This document shows, in pieces, positions 1 through 16,952 of a stretch of DNA of 64,000 nucleotides. A model generated the notes under the pieces. The model was given only the letters and a program-made list of their open reading frames with translations. It made no database searches and was not told where the DNA came from. A program made the position numbers and the translations under genes. Numbering within the stretch: position 1 is the stretch's first letter; every line of letters begins with the position of its first letter. Source of the stretch: Spirodela intermedia (Eukaryota > Streptophyta > Magnoliopsida > Alismatales > Araceae); NCBI GenBank assembly GCA_902729315.2, contig LR746277.1, positions 815,501-879,500 of the forward strand. Direction: 5' to 3'.

Positions 1-3347
<3,347 letters not shown>

Positions 3348-5320
3348 ATTAAGATGGTGATTTTCTGAGCGCAGAAATGTTGTTGAGCTAGACCTCTGCG
3401 TTGTGATGTACAGATTTCAAATTTTTTTCGTTAATCTAATGCTTGGATCACAGGATCTGGATTGTTATTCTTGGACCAGTAAGAGTGATTTCCCTTGTAG
3501 ATGGTTTCCATCATGGTCCAGACACGAAACTTGTTTCCATCATGGTCCGGAAAGCAGTCCTTGTGGTATCGATTTGATGCACATTAGGGAAGCTTTGTTT
3601 GAAAGCACAATGTGATCTATAATTGCAGTATCCACTGCATTGAGCATTTCACCCCTCCCTAAAAAGCTGCGAATATTATGACCTTTCCTGTGCTATGTTT
3701 TCCTTTTCGAGGGGTAATTTGCATTAGTCATAAAACGACATCGCCTTCTTCACTTTTGGTTTCGCTCAGCATTATCTCCCTTGTCCTCTGGCTATTTATG
3801 CATACCGTATTATCTGTTGCAAAGTCCTTTTAATAGTAATACTTTTTGTGCTGGAGAGTCTGATTCTTTCTTTCATTCAGGGTTTTTGCCAGGACTATGA
3901 AGGTATCCTCATTCTCTGCTTTAGGTGCTAGAAGGCATCCAAAAAAAAGAAGGTACCTGGTTTGATCGCTGGGTGGCTTACCATGTTTGACAAGCTAGAA
4001 ACTACCACATATCTTGAATCTGTCTTTCTCCTCGCCCTGAAACTAAAATGAAACCATTCAAAACAATTGAGAGCTTGCTTAAATTCCTAGAGACAGCTTA
4101 GTTTTCCTGAGCCACTGTGGTCTTCGGTCTATACGTATATTGATTTACATGATATCATCTTAGATCGCATCCTAAAAAAGCAATTTTCGACAAAAACATC
4201 CGCGTAATTTATTCTTTATAGATTCAAGCTCTGTTTATGACTTGTTTTTACATCTGATCGATGCTTTAATAGTTCTGGAGGCATGATGCGTTGGGGATCG
4301 GGGATACATTGTTGTGTGCTATTGAAAGTTCGACACTGGTAAGTTGTTAAGTGCTATTGATTATGTTCATAACTTGTGCTTGATTTTGATACATCGTAGC
4401 TTTCTATGGGTAGTACTTCACTCTTCATAGCTTGCTTATTACAGTTATACTAACCATCCATGCCATCTTTTTCCCTAGGCACAGAGTATCTGTGTCTTCA
4501 AGAGGTTCAGTAAGTGACTAATTATACCTCTGTTTTAGCTTTGAGCGATCCTTTACTCTCTATTCTGCGGTACAAAACACCTACTGTTCACCTCTGTTAT
4601 ATAACTAAGTTATATTCGATTAATGTTCTTGCATTTAACATTGTATTTTGAGGTACTTCAACACAATGCGGCAGTTATGGCTCATCAAACTGGGGCACAT
4701 TCAAATCTTTTCTTTTTTTTTTTTCTGTTAGAAGTAAATACGCTTCAAAAATTGGGGTAGCTTTCATCTCAGGTGTAATTCATCCCCTTGTAGTTCCCTG
4801 TCGCTTGATTTTTCTCTTTTGGGGGTATACCAGAGGAAGTACTCCAGTCCTTGCTTGGAAATCGGAGTGTGAAATGTATTCTGCTTGGCATGAGGCTTTT
4901 ATAAGTAATGATCTTGCCAAGAAGATGGTCGAATAGTTGTTTAAATCATCTTTGGGAAAGAAACTAGTCCAGGCCTGATCCCATCGAGATCCAATCCTTG
5001 CAGCCATTCCTGAGCCTGCATGATTCTAAAATCTTACCATGCCTTCTGACCCAAACAAGAAATACTCTTCTTACGATTTGGCCTCCAGTATCTTAGCACC
5101 AGACCAAGTAAGATTATATTGATCCAGACCATGCAGTTATAAATGGGTTTAATGTGGTCTGGGTCTATAATTTTCAAGTTGGTTATTACTATTTACGCAT
5201 GCTCATTCGATCTCTTGCATGAGCTCATTGGTTGGAACAGGCATTACTCTTACCTACAATCCATACCGATCTGTAAAGGTCCTGATAGTAGATTGACTTA
5301 CTATGCTTCTCTGATACCAG

Positions 5321-5354
<34 letters not shown>

Positions 5355-6000
5355 GGATGTGCTTTTCTCAAGCCCCTTCTGACTGGAAACCCATCGTATG
5401 AATTTCCCATACTCGATTCTCGAAAACTTAGTGCTGGATTGTGCATATCATGCCGAGCTTATTCGATTAAGACATAATTCATCTAGACAAAGGTTTCGTT
5501 CAGACGGAATTTCCCTTGAGAAACTTGGCCCAAGGGGAGGATTATCTTTCTATATGAAGAAGTACAATGTTGTACTCTTGTCAGCGAGCAGCAGGTTGGG
5601 GGGGGGTATCGGCGATGATTCCTCAGGTAGGGATTTGTATGGAGTAGAAGAATTCAGACAAGCTTCAAGTTCTTGACAGAGCCCACTTCCAGGAAAAATC
5701 AATGCCAAATAAAAGACTTGGGGACGGCTCAACTTCCCAGTCCCGGACATTGACGGGGTAAAGATCGGGTGTCTCCCAAATAAAGTAATCCCAGAAACTA
5801 GCTTTTGTTTTCTGATATTCGTGAACTGTTTGGGCTGTTTCAATGTGATTAAGAGCAGGTAGACGTTGCTCTTCTCTGATAAACTTCTGCGCTGTTTTTG
5901 CTTGGTGTTTTTATTGATCTCAATCTGCCCTGCGAGTGCATTATTTAGCGAAATTTCCTCAGTGTTTTGGTTATAAATTAGATAAGTGAATCTCCCAGGT
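3348..6000. other. PRP4K 3' UTR and intergenic sequence
   Basis: After the PRP4K stop the sequence is T-rich for a few hundred bases, consistent with a 3' UTR, then unremarkable intergenic DNA. No open frame here shows codon bias or a recognisable domain. It holds an (AT)14 microsatellite (5321-5348) and an isolated G8 tract near 5597. I see no gene. Confidence 0.6.
5321..5348. repeat. (AT)14 microsatellite
   Basis: Uninterrupted AT dinucleotide repeat, 28 bp, in intergenic DNA. Confidence 0.97.
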
Positions 6001-6029
6001 TAAAACCGCCAAGGCGACCAAGAGGGGTC

Positions 6030-6110
6030 TCCTATACATTCAGGGTATAAATCTCTGTTCTTGGGAGTACACCTTTTTTTATCGATTCTAGAACCCTAGA
6101 TCATCTTTCC
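6030..6110 (+). promoter_or_regulatory. Orphan TATA-box plus telobox-like promoter candidate
   Basis: TATAAAT at 6046-6052 is followed at about +45 by GAACCCTAGA (6091-6100), which resembles the AAACCCTA telobox found near start sites of plant housekeeping genes, then a CT-rich stretch and a (CT)n run near 6233. No coding exon was found downstream, so this is either a relic promoter or chance. Confidence 0.25.
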
Positions 6111-6249
6111 CTCTCTGGTAAAAATCACTGCTTTACTTGTCTTGAATAGTCTTTTTAAGAATTGGTGCATAGTTGGGGTTGAATTTTATTTTTATTTTTT
6201 GGGTTTGTGGCTTTTGTCGATCGTAGAAATTTCTCTCTCTCTCTCTCTC

Positions 6250-9200
6250 CAACCGTCAAAATTATGAATTATAAAATAAATCTTGTGATTACATGTGGAA
6301 CCGATGGTTTTTTGAATTATGGTGTTTTTTATTGTGAAATAGTTTCTAAATGCGGATAAAATGGTCACATAGATTCCTCTGCATATTTAGCATATAGATG
6401 GCATATACGTGTGCATGCTAAATTATCTGGGCCCAGTCTGAGCCCACGAAGGGTGATTCTGTCTTTATCTTTGATTGGGAAACAATCTGTTCCCATAGAT
6501 CGTCAGGATTTGCAATAAAAGCCGTTGGATGTTTGATCTAAATATTCTGATGATCATTGTTCACTGGGCTTGCTATCCCTCCATCTCTGGAGTTCTTGTA
6601 ACAAATAGTTTCCAACAAAGTTATTATTATTGTGCTTGGCCATTTCATGAGAGAACTCTGACAAGGATAATGATAGCTAATAGGGCTGAAATGATTTTTT
6701 TGTGAGAGTTTATCCTTTTGACTCCTTTAACCCTCCAACTCAAATATATGCTTACAACCTTGAGAGCTGTGACTTCTAACTACAATGTATTACTAAATTT
6801 GCACCCAATTTGATTGAAAAACTCTCACTATGTTTGAAATGAACCATTCAAGGATAAATAGTTGTCAAAAATCTCTTCTACTTCTCAAATCATAGAATAA
6901 TTTCTGGAAAATTAACAAACTAGTAATGTTACCAACATAAACTAACTCCTAATTACATGCTTTTCCTTACTTCATTTGCCTTGTTCTATTTTGGAAAAGA
7001 AACCCATCTCCATGGAATATATGTTAGGAATCAAAGATGTTTATAGTTTTCAAAATTAAAAAAGTGTACAATTGTCAAAAATAATTTTAGGAGAAGCCAG
7101 ATTAATTGAATATTTATCTCCATAAGTGTTGAAATTTGAGATAAGGCATCAACTTGAGATTGTTTACGGTCAGTCATTGGCAAATTGGTAAAATTTCCTA
7201 TCATTCCTATTTTAAAACCATGATAAGAGTTCATAATGACACTAGTAAATTTTAACTAAATCTGATGTTTTTCATAGGCCTAGATGATGGTCTTCCCAAG
7301 GTAACCAAATCAAGAAATTGGCTATGGTTGTTAACCCTCAAAAGTATGATCAGAATGAAAAGTGTGTAGTTCTATTATCAAAGCTAATATGAAATGACTC
7401 AATGTGATAAGTTTCAAAACCAAGTTGGATTGCATGAGAAATCTGAACAGTAAGTTGTGGTATTAAGTGAGCTTGTTAGAAACTAGATTGCATCTTAGAT
7501 AAATTAGGTCCAATATGGAAACTGATCATATTGACTTAAATCCATTGATTCAATGATAATGTCAAATTTTACAAGACAATAATTATAAACCAAACTCATA
7601 GAAAAGAGATATTCACCCTTTTAGTTAAGTTTATCTAAGAGATACCAATGCTTCTTTTCAAATCAAAGAATAGACCAAATAAAAAATAGCGAAATGATCA
7701 TTAAATATGGTTATCAAGTTAAATTCTGAGTGTTGCAAATAGCTTTTCTAAAAAATGATATTTAAAATAAATAAATATAACATATGAATGAAAATACAAT
7801 CCAAAAAGAAAATTCATTGGAAGGAGAGAGGTACAATGCTCACAAAATGTTTTACTAAAGTTCTGAATGTAGATTTCAATATCAAATGCAATGTGAAATA
7901 TACTATTGAGCCCTTCATAATAGTTAAAAGAATAAAATAAAATTCTAATTTTTCAGATTACCAGAAAATAATTATTTATTTACTTACCACAATATATTTT
8001 TGATATAAATATAAGCCCCCTACACAAAATGATCTATGGTTTGCTAACTCAATAGTTGCAAGATGATGGTTTATGGAATGAAAAAAAAAAACTGAGTCAA
8101 TAAAATATGTTCAGCAAATTATAACTCTAATTTACAAGCAATCATTTTTGTTGGAAGACTCTTGTACTATATCTAAGCTATTTATCTTTTATAAGATATA
8201 CATTGCCAAAGGAAATAGAATCAAGTATCTTGACTTAAATAGAACTTGTAATCATGTTCTCATCATCTCCAGCATAATATATTCTAGAAGTGCCTTGAGA
8301 AATATGAATAGGTAAATTATTATATCTTAACAATGATAAGAAGTCAACAAGTTGAGGAACAAAATTTAAGTAATATGAGATTTTCTTTGATTAAATAAAA
8401 TTGGCAATACCTTCTACATTCAACCATCTTCATAACATGAAGAAGATAACAAGAATCAATTTGTAAATCATTGTACTCTTTATTGAATTTATAGATGTAC
8501 TCAAGGTCAATGTCATCATCCAAAAATAACTCTGTGAAATATTTATTTATTTTATGTGGGTAAACATATGATTCAATTCTTATTTAATCAGTCAGAAGGA
8601 GCTATAATCACTTGTTGGCATCTTGGTGTTGGGAAAATTCTGCAATAGTTGAGCATGATAAATCAATAGTTGTGGTAAATGATTGATCTAGTGGACCACA
8701 AGAATTAAGATGTTCTTACACAATGGATATAGCTAAGAGAGTGAACTTTGAAAATTTTAGGATTAAGTTCAAAGAAATGAGATTAGAGATTTTAGAAATA
8801 GTTGACCTAAGTCAAGGATTATAACTTGATTAGTTCAACCTGCCTTCTTGATTTATGGACAGTCTAAAATCCAACACAAATAATTAGAAAAAACAATAAA
8901 AAACAACTAACTTTCAACCTCAAAGTTGGCTCTTCTTGATTTTGATATAATTAACCTTTTGTTTTCTCATAGTCAATTAGACAAATGAAGATTGCTATGG
9001 ACATACCTAAGAGATTAAGGAAGAACTAGGGTATAAAGAGTGTGAGTCATGGTCTAACTAGGTAATCCTAAAAATTGGGTTTGATTGATACTCAAATCTT
9101 TTGAAAATCATAAGGCTATGAATATTAAATATTGAATTAAAAAAATCATATTTTAATTATCATTCAAAATAGAAGATTCCACACCATCTCATTTGACATT

Positions 9201-10750
9201 ATACACTAGCATGCAGCTATCAAGCATAGAAGACAAGAAACATAATGACGCTAGGATGAAAGAGGGGAGATAATTGTATCATGGATAGCTATAGAATCAC
9301 CTTCTTATTTTGAGGTTGGAGAAACATTAGCTTAAATTTTTTGGGTGGCAATCCCATGTTGTAATTTTCTTACTTTGAAGCAAGAGCGATGTGGCCACAA
9401 AGATTGAGGACATTAATAGGGACATGCTAGGAAGCAACAATAACAACAATATCTTGAAAGAGTCATATCATGTTCTAGCATAATCCTAGAATCTCATGCA
9501 GTACAATTTGGTGTCATTTGACTTGGACTATAATATATGCACATCAACTAGATTGTTGTTATGGTGAGAACTCTTACTCAAATACAAAGATGGGGAAAAA
9601 AAATAATTTGATTCCTATATACACTTCATGTATAAGTAATATGAGAAACATTGACTACATTGTATATATATTTGGAAGAACCCTTAGCCTCACCAAGGGA
9701 GAAGAACAAGATACTAAAGAGTTGGAGAAAAAAAGTACTCACACATCACATGAATTGTAAATAAACTATTTTTATTATTGTCAAGATGTACAAAATAAAT
9801 CAAAATTATTAGACAATTATAAAGTTCATTTCACAAGAAACATAAATGATTGTTTGGTAAAATAGTTCTAATACAAATAACAATTGAACATTTCTAAGAA
9901 ACACTTTGGATGTTGTAATGCGAACAACTTGAGAGAGATTATGCTGTAGTAGATTAAGAGCAAATGTGATGGACAAGACATGCATAATTTGTAAAACAAT
10001 CAACTAATTATAGCATGCACCAAGGTTCCGATCCAAAATAATGAACACAATGAAAAACTAAACTAAAAAATATATTTTATGCACAGATTATCTAACATTA
10101 ATACTTGATCCACTAAGATTTTCACTGGAGGGATTCAACAAATATTTAATGTTTTAAGTGATTTAAATTGTATAAGAAGAGAAATTTATATTCGTAGTCC
10201 AAGTGGAAGAAGTCAAATCAATCTCCTTTCTTTTCACCTTATGTAAACTTTCAATGACCCTTATTAAGGTGAGGCAAAAATTCCTAGAAATTAGATCTAT
10301 CATAAACCATTGATGGAGACTATATATTTTAACATATTAAAGATCATATCTAGTGGGCAGAATGGTCAAGTCCTTTCTAATTTAGGTCAGTCAACCAAAC
10401 TATGCCATTCTAGTAATAGTAACCTTGGTCCAACATGTCAATTGAGTTGGCTTGACAAGGTGCATGTGAGAAGAATTGGACAATCCGCGTTACAGTAGAT
10501 GATTCAAGGATGATTATCTCATAATCAAATGAATCTGGCCCAAAATTGGCTGACCTACTTCTAGATATCCCTTTAAATAACAAGAGCACAAAAGAAATAC
10601 ATAGGGGGAGTAAGAGTCAAACCAAATGGCAAGAATGTCAAGTACCTTAAAGCAAGCCAAATGATGGTGGCACAACATTCAGTAATAGAAAAATATAGCA
10701 TGAGTACTTACATAAAATATCAATATGCAACCATAAATGTTTCGTTACAG
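6250..10750. other. AT-rich intergenic block without recognisable genes
   Basis: About 4.5 kb of AT-rich sequence with no open frame showing domain similarity. Its texture (frequent stops in all frames, low complexity) matches old, unrecognisable repeat DNA. It separates the PRP4K gene from the EXPP1-like gene. Confidence 0.6.
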
Positions 10751-11001
10751 TCTCCTTATTCCTTATAGAGCAAAATACCAAAGTCACCATGTAGGGTTGA
10801 GATGTGCCCACGGGGAGTACCACTGATCTGACGGTGGAGAACGGTGGGCCTTACAGGGTGAGCTGGAGAAGGGAATTCGTGAGTTGGCAGTCTTCCGTCC
10901 GCCCGCCCAACGCCGCTGCTTTCAGACAGAGAGAAAGAGGGGAGAGAGAGGAAAGAGAAAGAGGGGGGAAGACGACCGGTCTCAGAAGAAGATCGCCGGC
11001 G

Positions 11002-14000
11002 ATGGCGGTGGCGGTGGCGGTGGCCGTAGCGGCGGCGAGCGGCGCGACGAAGGGATCCCTTGCCGTGCTCCTTACCGTGCTCGTTCTGGGAGTCTTCTCG
11101 GGGACGGCGGGGGCGAAGGACACGAACAACTTGTACCAGCCCTGCGGGGACACGACAGTCCGAAGGCTCGACGGGTTCACCTTGGGGATCGCCTCCGCCC
11201 CTCAAACGGAATTCGTATTCAATAGGACGATGCTCTCCCCCTGCGATCGCAGGCTGGCTCTGTCAAGCGTGGGCGCCAAGCTGGCAGTGTTCCGCCCCAA
11301 GGTCGACGAGATCTCCCTCCTCACCATCAGCAACAACAATGGGATTGATACTGTCGTCCCCAGCGTAAGATACTTCTCTCCCTCTCTTTCTCTCTCTCAT
11401 TTCTCTATTTATTCTCAACTTCACGGATACTGCGTGGATTTCTTCGTTTGCCTCATCAGTGTACCTAGGTTTCACCGGGAAAATGAATCCGATGTGCGTC
11501 GTTCTGGTTCAGTTTTTTAACCTTTCTTACATAATAGAAATTGAAAACGTTATCATTTTTTTCTCTCGTTGAATAATCCTTTCAACGAAAATTTTGCTCC
11601 TAGATCCTTCTCCAAGAGAGTCGCGAAGGTCTTCTGGTGTAAAATCAGGGGCTGGACGATAATTCTTGTATTTTTTTAACCTTGCTCATAGAACAGAAAT
11701 TGACAACTTTAACATTTGTTCTCTCGTTGGATTCATGTTTGTTATTTCATCACTCACCATCAGTGTACAATGACACCCTAATTGAGTGGAGAACGTCTCT
11801 GAAGCTGGTTGTTATTACCTTTTTGGAGAAATTATGCTGTGCAATCCGATGAACAAACATCTCGCTTAGACCATACCAGTACATCTCACATATTTGGGTG
11901 GTAGCAGTAGAAGGGCTAATAATGCCCCTTTATTTGGGTTGAACAGCTTCTCCATTCAATCAGTCGACAGAAACGTCTCTTTTTAGAAGGCTTTATTATG
12001 TATCTTGTGTGAAGTCACATTGCCGGCCAAATATGTGTTTTTGGGAAAATGCTAGGAATATATGAAGACACATTGATGAATTAGATCAATAAAACAAGGA
12101 TGACTTGGGAGGCATGAGGAAACATGTTCAGTTGTTTGGGGGAGTGTATTCTAATGAAAATAGAGATGGAAGGAGCATATGGGTTTCTGTTAGGTAAGGT
12201 GCATAGAATGAGACGTTTCGCAAAACTTATTTATGATAGTTTAAATAAAAAAAATGTTTTGGAGGAAATGTATTATTTTGAAGAGGACTGAGGAGAGGTA
12301 TTGGGGTTCTATGTGCATGCCAAAGGGATTTTCAGCAATAAAAAATATGCCAGTGAAACGTTGTTCTCGGATGTTAGACAATGTGACCTTCGGATTGTCT
12401 CAGTACCACTGTAAAGATGTTTTTCTATGCCATATTTGTTGTGGCTCACTGCATACAGGGTGGATCCTAGAAGACAGCTGGAAAGTTTTATTATCATCTG
12501 GAAAGAATTGGAGTGTATGAATTCTACTAAATGCCTGTGTTGTCATCTAGTTAACATGTCTGGAAGATTATCATGGAAATTACTGTGATCACCTGTTCTG
12601 GGATGATGTCGCTAAACTGCTTATATTTTTTTTTAGATACTGAAGAGTGAAATGGTTTCTTTGCGTCATATTTTTTTTTGCTTTTATCATTTGCACCATC
12701 TGTTTAAATGTATACTTTGATATCTTCCTCCTGAACTAATACAGTTTTGGCACTGGAGGACTTAGATTCCCTCGTATGTATCTTACATTCACTGTATCCC
12801 AAGTACTATTGTCATTTTCGTCTACATTAGGGACTGGTCAAACCCATATCTTTCTTCATAGACTCAAGGTTTTTTTTTATCTCATTTTTTCTCCTCTTCA
12901 TACTCTCACATTAGTGCTGATTATATTTCTTAGCGGGTGCGATTATCAGTAATTTTTCGCGTTGTTCTTACACATTGCATATCCTAATACCACTAGAATT
13001 ACTATCTTTCTAACAAATTATGCTCTCTGTTGATCTTTCCACATATTAAACTAAACAGATTCTTTAGCGACCTCATCTTGGCAACATGCTTTTCTAGTGG
13101 CTCAACAAATTTTCTAATCAACAGGCTTGATTTTTTTTCGTAAAATATTCAATAATAAGAATGCAGCGATTTTCAGGCTATCTTTAGAATTTTTTTTTTC
13201 AAATATTACCAGATAGCATCCTTGGATAATCTATATTGTGATTTGCATGATTTTATGTATCAGATGGATATCATTCGTTGTCCTGTTTGAATCGTTTTAT
13301 TGTTAACCAAGGTAGAACAATTACCTCATGGTTGAGTTTCCTGTTATAAAACTAAGTTACTTCATTGTCCCTATTGTCCTCTGCATCGGTCCATTATTGA
13401 TATTTCCCCTACCTTATCACATAAACTCTTGAGTTTCCAATTGAAGCTACATTCAATATTTCACACATTTTTGCATAATGACTTTAGCGTTCATCTCTGC
13501 TACGATTCTTGACCTAAAGATTTGATGGAATAGCTTTGTCACCAACGCCAGAGCTACGTTTGTCATTTTCTCCTATTGATTAAAGGTTTAGTTAAACCAT
13601 CATTTTTGTTCGTGTTACAGTCATTTTTTTTTCTTGTATTTAATGACAATACATGAACAACTCAAGGTCGTGGACGCTTCTAGGCTAGAAATCCTAGAAG
13701 CCCTATCATCTGGCAACATTTCCAGATATTCTTTTTATCCTTCCTTAATGTCTCTCCGTGCCACTTTCACTGAGATCTAAGAAACCACATATGTTCTTCA
13801 CCGGCCATGATGGCCCCTGATTATATTGGACCTCCATTTCATTGCTGCATTCAATTGTTTTAATATTTTCTCACGAAAGCACCTTTGCTGTCAATCAACA
13901 GATGCTCTGATTTATTTACGAACATCTGCTCCTTTTTTCCCTCAATCCCTTCTTGATCTTACACAGACTCGGGAAGATCAGAAGTACTTGGACGATTGAC

Positions 14001-16146
14001 ACATTTTCTACCTTCCATTATTCTAACAGGACAAAACGGGACAATAATTTACTCTTTTGTGCCTTTCTTTATCCTACGTTTGACCTATGGGTGTTCTAAT
14101 TTGGAAGTATGAACTTCAAGCGATATATAATTCTCATCTAATTTTCATCTTTAGAGAAGCACTCTTCTTGGAGATCATTCTATAATAAATTTGCGAACTT
14201 TTTCACCTCGAGTTCCTTTTCATGCTTCACATTCCGTTCAAATATCTGAGCTCAAGTTCATCTCCGGAGATTTTGGCTCCTGCTGTCACCAGGCTGTCAC
14301 CTCTCGATCCTCTGATAATCAATCCTGGACTCATGAACTAGTTTTGTAATTTTGATTGTTCTTGGTTGTCTTTGTCACTTGAGTTGCAGATCCATCACCT
14401 TTTGTAGCAGATCGCATGCTTCAGGAAAATAACTGTTCTTGACTTTTATTGACAAGATTTCCATTCTGATACTTCACATGGTGATGAATTCTGAAGGATT
14501 TACTCCGTTTGACGATTTTTTTTTCCATTAGTCAGCCTCCTGAACACATCGAACTCCATTATCATTGTGAATGGCGCATCACTTTATCTGTCCTTATTAT
14601 TCGACACCTCATGTTCTCTACTAAACGGGATTGATTCACTGTGGATCATAATTCTAAATCAAAACTGGATAAGATTTTTTTTTTTTCTGTAAGGTTCCTC
14701 CTTCAAACTGTTGATCCTGGGGAGGCCGTTGGTGTGATTTCAGGTCAGTAGTGGCTGGTACATGGTTGCCTTTGCTGGTCGGAAGTACGCTGCGAGATCC
14801 CCCACTGAGTTTATTGGAAACGTGTCTTTCGTCATAACCAGCTTCACCTTGGTGAGTTCTTGACCTCTGACTTTTCAATTTATCTATGAACTTGTGCAAT
14901 TGGGCTTCCGGGTCCGGATCATACTCGTTGAATGGTTGAAAACTAGACTAGCTTAATCGGGTTTCAGGGCTTGGATTACAATCATCAAATGCCTGACCAC
15001 TAGATTAGCTCAAGTTGGGTCTCTGGATTTTTGATAATAATTGTCCAATGGCTGAAAACTAGATCGTTACTGGATTCTGGGCTCGGATAATGATCGTAAA
15101 ATGGCTGATAACTAGATCATTGAAGGGTCCGGGCTCGGATAGTAATGGTCGAATGGCTGAAAACTAGATCGTTACAGACTTCTGGGCTCGGATAATAGTA
15201 GTCGAATGGCTGAAGACTAGATCATTACAGGGTTCTGGGCTCGGATTATAGTTGCCAAATGCCTGAAAAATGGATCATTACAGTGTTCTGGGCTTGGATT
15301 ATAATGTTCAAAAGGCTGAAACCTAGCTCCTTACAGGGTTCTGGACTCGGATAATAATCGTCCAATGGCTGAAAACTAGGTCACTACAGGGTTCTGGGCT
15401 CGGATAATAATTGCCAAATGCCTGAAATCTAGATCATTACAGGGTTCTGGGCTTGGATTCTAATCATCGAATGGTTGAAAACTAGATCATTACAGGGTTC
15501 TGGGCTTGGATTCTAATCATCGAATGGTTGAAAACTAGATCATTACAGGGTTCTGGGCTTGGATAGTAATCGTCAAATGGCTGAAAACTAGATCATTGCA
15601 GGGTTCTGGGCTTGGATAATAATAGTAAAATGACTGAAAACTGAGACTGGATTGGGCTGCTGAGCGCCAAGAATGCAATTTTTTCTGATGGATGAAGACT
15701 CGGATGAATCAGGCTTCTGGGGTTTTTCCGATTATGAAGACTGGGATCTGATCGTATCGGATAGGGCCCTTGGATGCTGCTCCAATTTGAATCGTCTCTG
15801 TATGATCCAGGTGCTGGAGTTCGAGAAGGGCAGGCTGCAGAACTTGTTCTGGAAGAGGGATGGGTGCTCCAGGTGCTCCAGCAGGTCCTCCCAGAGCCGC
15901 GTCGTCTGCCTCGGCAGCTTAGGCTGTGGCATCCGTAGGTCCCGCTGCAAGAGTAACATTACCAGTTCTGAGCGCGACACGGACTGCACCATCAGCATCC
16001 AGTTGGCCTTCTCCGGCACCGACAAGCACTACACCGCCCTCAATTCCTGGTACGAGGTCTCCAAGCTCCGGCAGTACTCCCTCTACGCCCTCTACTCCAA
16101 CCTTAAGGACTCCGTGTCCAGCCAGCTTGGCCAGTTCTTCCCCTGA
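11002..16146 (+). CDS. EXPP1-like plant-specific secreted protein, unknown function
   Basis: Three exons, 11002-11364, 14744-14851 and 15811-16146, give 268 aa plus TGA; both introns are GT-AG and phase 0. The start is the ATG opening an Ala/Val-rich signal peptide (MAVAVAVAVAAASG...), which has a hydrophobic core (LAVLLTVLVLGVF) and a likely cleavage after AGA around residue 38. An in-frame upstream ATG at 10804 would put about 66 residues before the signal peptide and is less likely. The mature part is Cys-rich, with GWYMVAFAGRKYAARSP in exon 2 and GRLQNLFWKRDGC, CTISIQLAFSGTDKH and LNSWYEVSKLRQYS in exon 3. I recall this architecture from a conserved plant family annotated as Expp1 protein (Arabidopsis At3g44150-like), but the name is from memory. 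No enzymatic motif is visible. It probably acts at the cell surface or in the secretory pathway. The 5' leader is GA-rich. Confidence 0.8.
14905..15650 (+). repeat. ~53-bp minisatellite in intron 2 of the EXPP1-like gene
   Basis: About 14 imperfect direct copies of a ~53-bp unit whose core reads GGGTTCTGGGCTTGGATAAT then a variable CGTC, AATGGCTGAAAACTAGATCATTACA. The GGAT cores fall near 14917, 14974, 15084, 15137, 15190, 15244, 15297, 15350, 15403, 15456, 15509, 15562 and 15615. Copies on the right (15403-15600) are the most alike, with two adjacent units nearly identical, pointing to recent expansion at that end. The array ends about 160 bp before the exon 3 acceptor. Confidence 0.95.
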
Positions 16147-16288
16147 TCAGCTCTCTCTCTCTCTGGGGGGATGCTGTTTGTTGTCGTCTGCTTGCTCCTG
16201 GTTTGAGGGGCTGGCGCTCTCTGTATATTATTTGCCTGGGTGTGGAGGCAGAGCTGTGACTCGCACTTTTGCCTTCTTTCTCCTCTCT

Positions 16289-16547
16289 CTCTTCTCTCTC
16301 TCTCTCTCTCTCTCTCATGCCTGGGGGGACCCCGTCTTATGTGTATTAGCTACTTTGATAGTATGGACTGCTGAGATTCTGCTGTTTTAATGGATTTTTT
16401 TATGTGAGAAAATTGCCGGCTGTGTCAGGTAGGGAAGTCAGCGCCCTCTCTCTCTCTCTCTCTCTCTCTCTCGCTCGCTCTAGGGAGGATCCCTGGCCAT
16501 TGACACCACACAGGAGTTTGCATGAGAAACATTTAACGGTTTCCAGC

Positions 16548-16580
<33 letters not shown>
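16289..16580. repeat. Cluster of CT/GA microsatellites between EXPP1-like and FPG genes
   Basis: Pyrimidine runs at about 16289-16316 and 16449-16471 and an (AG)15 run at 16551-16580 lie in the ~520 bp between the stop of the EXPP1-like gene and the FPG start. The AG run sits about 90 bp upstream of the FPG ATG, in its promoter or leader. A second cluster, (CT)n followed by (TCTA)n, lies at the start of FPG intron 1 (about 16909-16952). Confidence 0.9.
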
Positions 16581-16582
<2 letters not shown>

Positions 16583-16668
16583 AATACACAGTAATTCGAT
16601 AAGCCTTTGCTTTGAAGTTCAGGCAGCGTCCCAACCTTGTGCAGTAGCGAGAGAGAGAAAAAAGGAGA

Positions 16669-16908
16669 ATGCCGGAGCTACCGGAGGTTGAGGCGGCACG
16701 GAGGGCGGTTGAAGAGCACTGCGTGGGGAAGAAGATCCGGCGTGCGATGGTGGCCGATGACCCGAAGGTTGTGGACGGGGTGGCCCCCGGTGACTTCGAG
16801 GCTTCCCTCACCGGGAAGACCATCCTCTTCGCTCTCCGCAAAGGGAAGAACCTCTGGTTCCGCCTCGATTCCCCTCCCTTCCCTTCATTCCAATTCGGTC
16901 AGCGCTTC

Positions 16909-16952
<44 letters not shown>

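Noticed and set aside
10756-11368. Several overlapping frames on both strands around the EXPP1-like first exon
   Set aside because: By-products of GC-rich sequence; only the frame with the signal peptide splices into the conserved exons.
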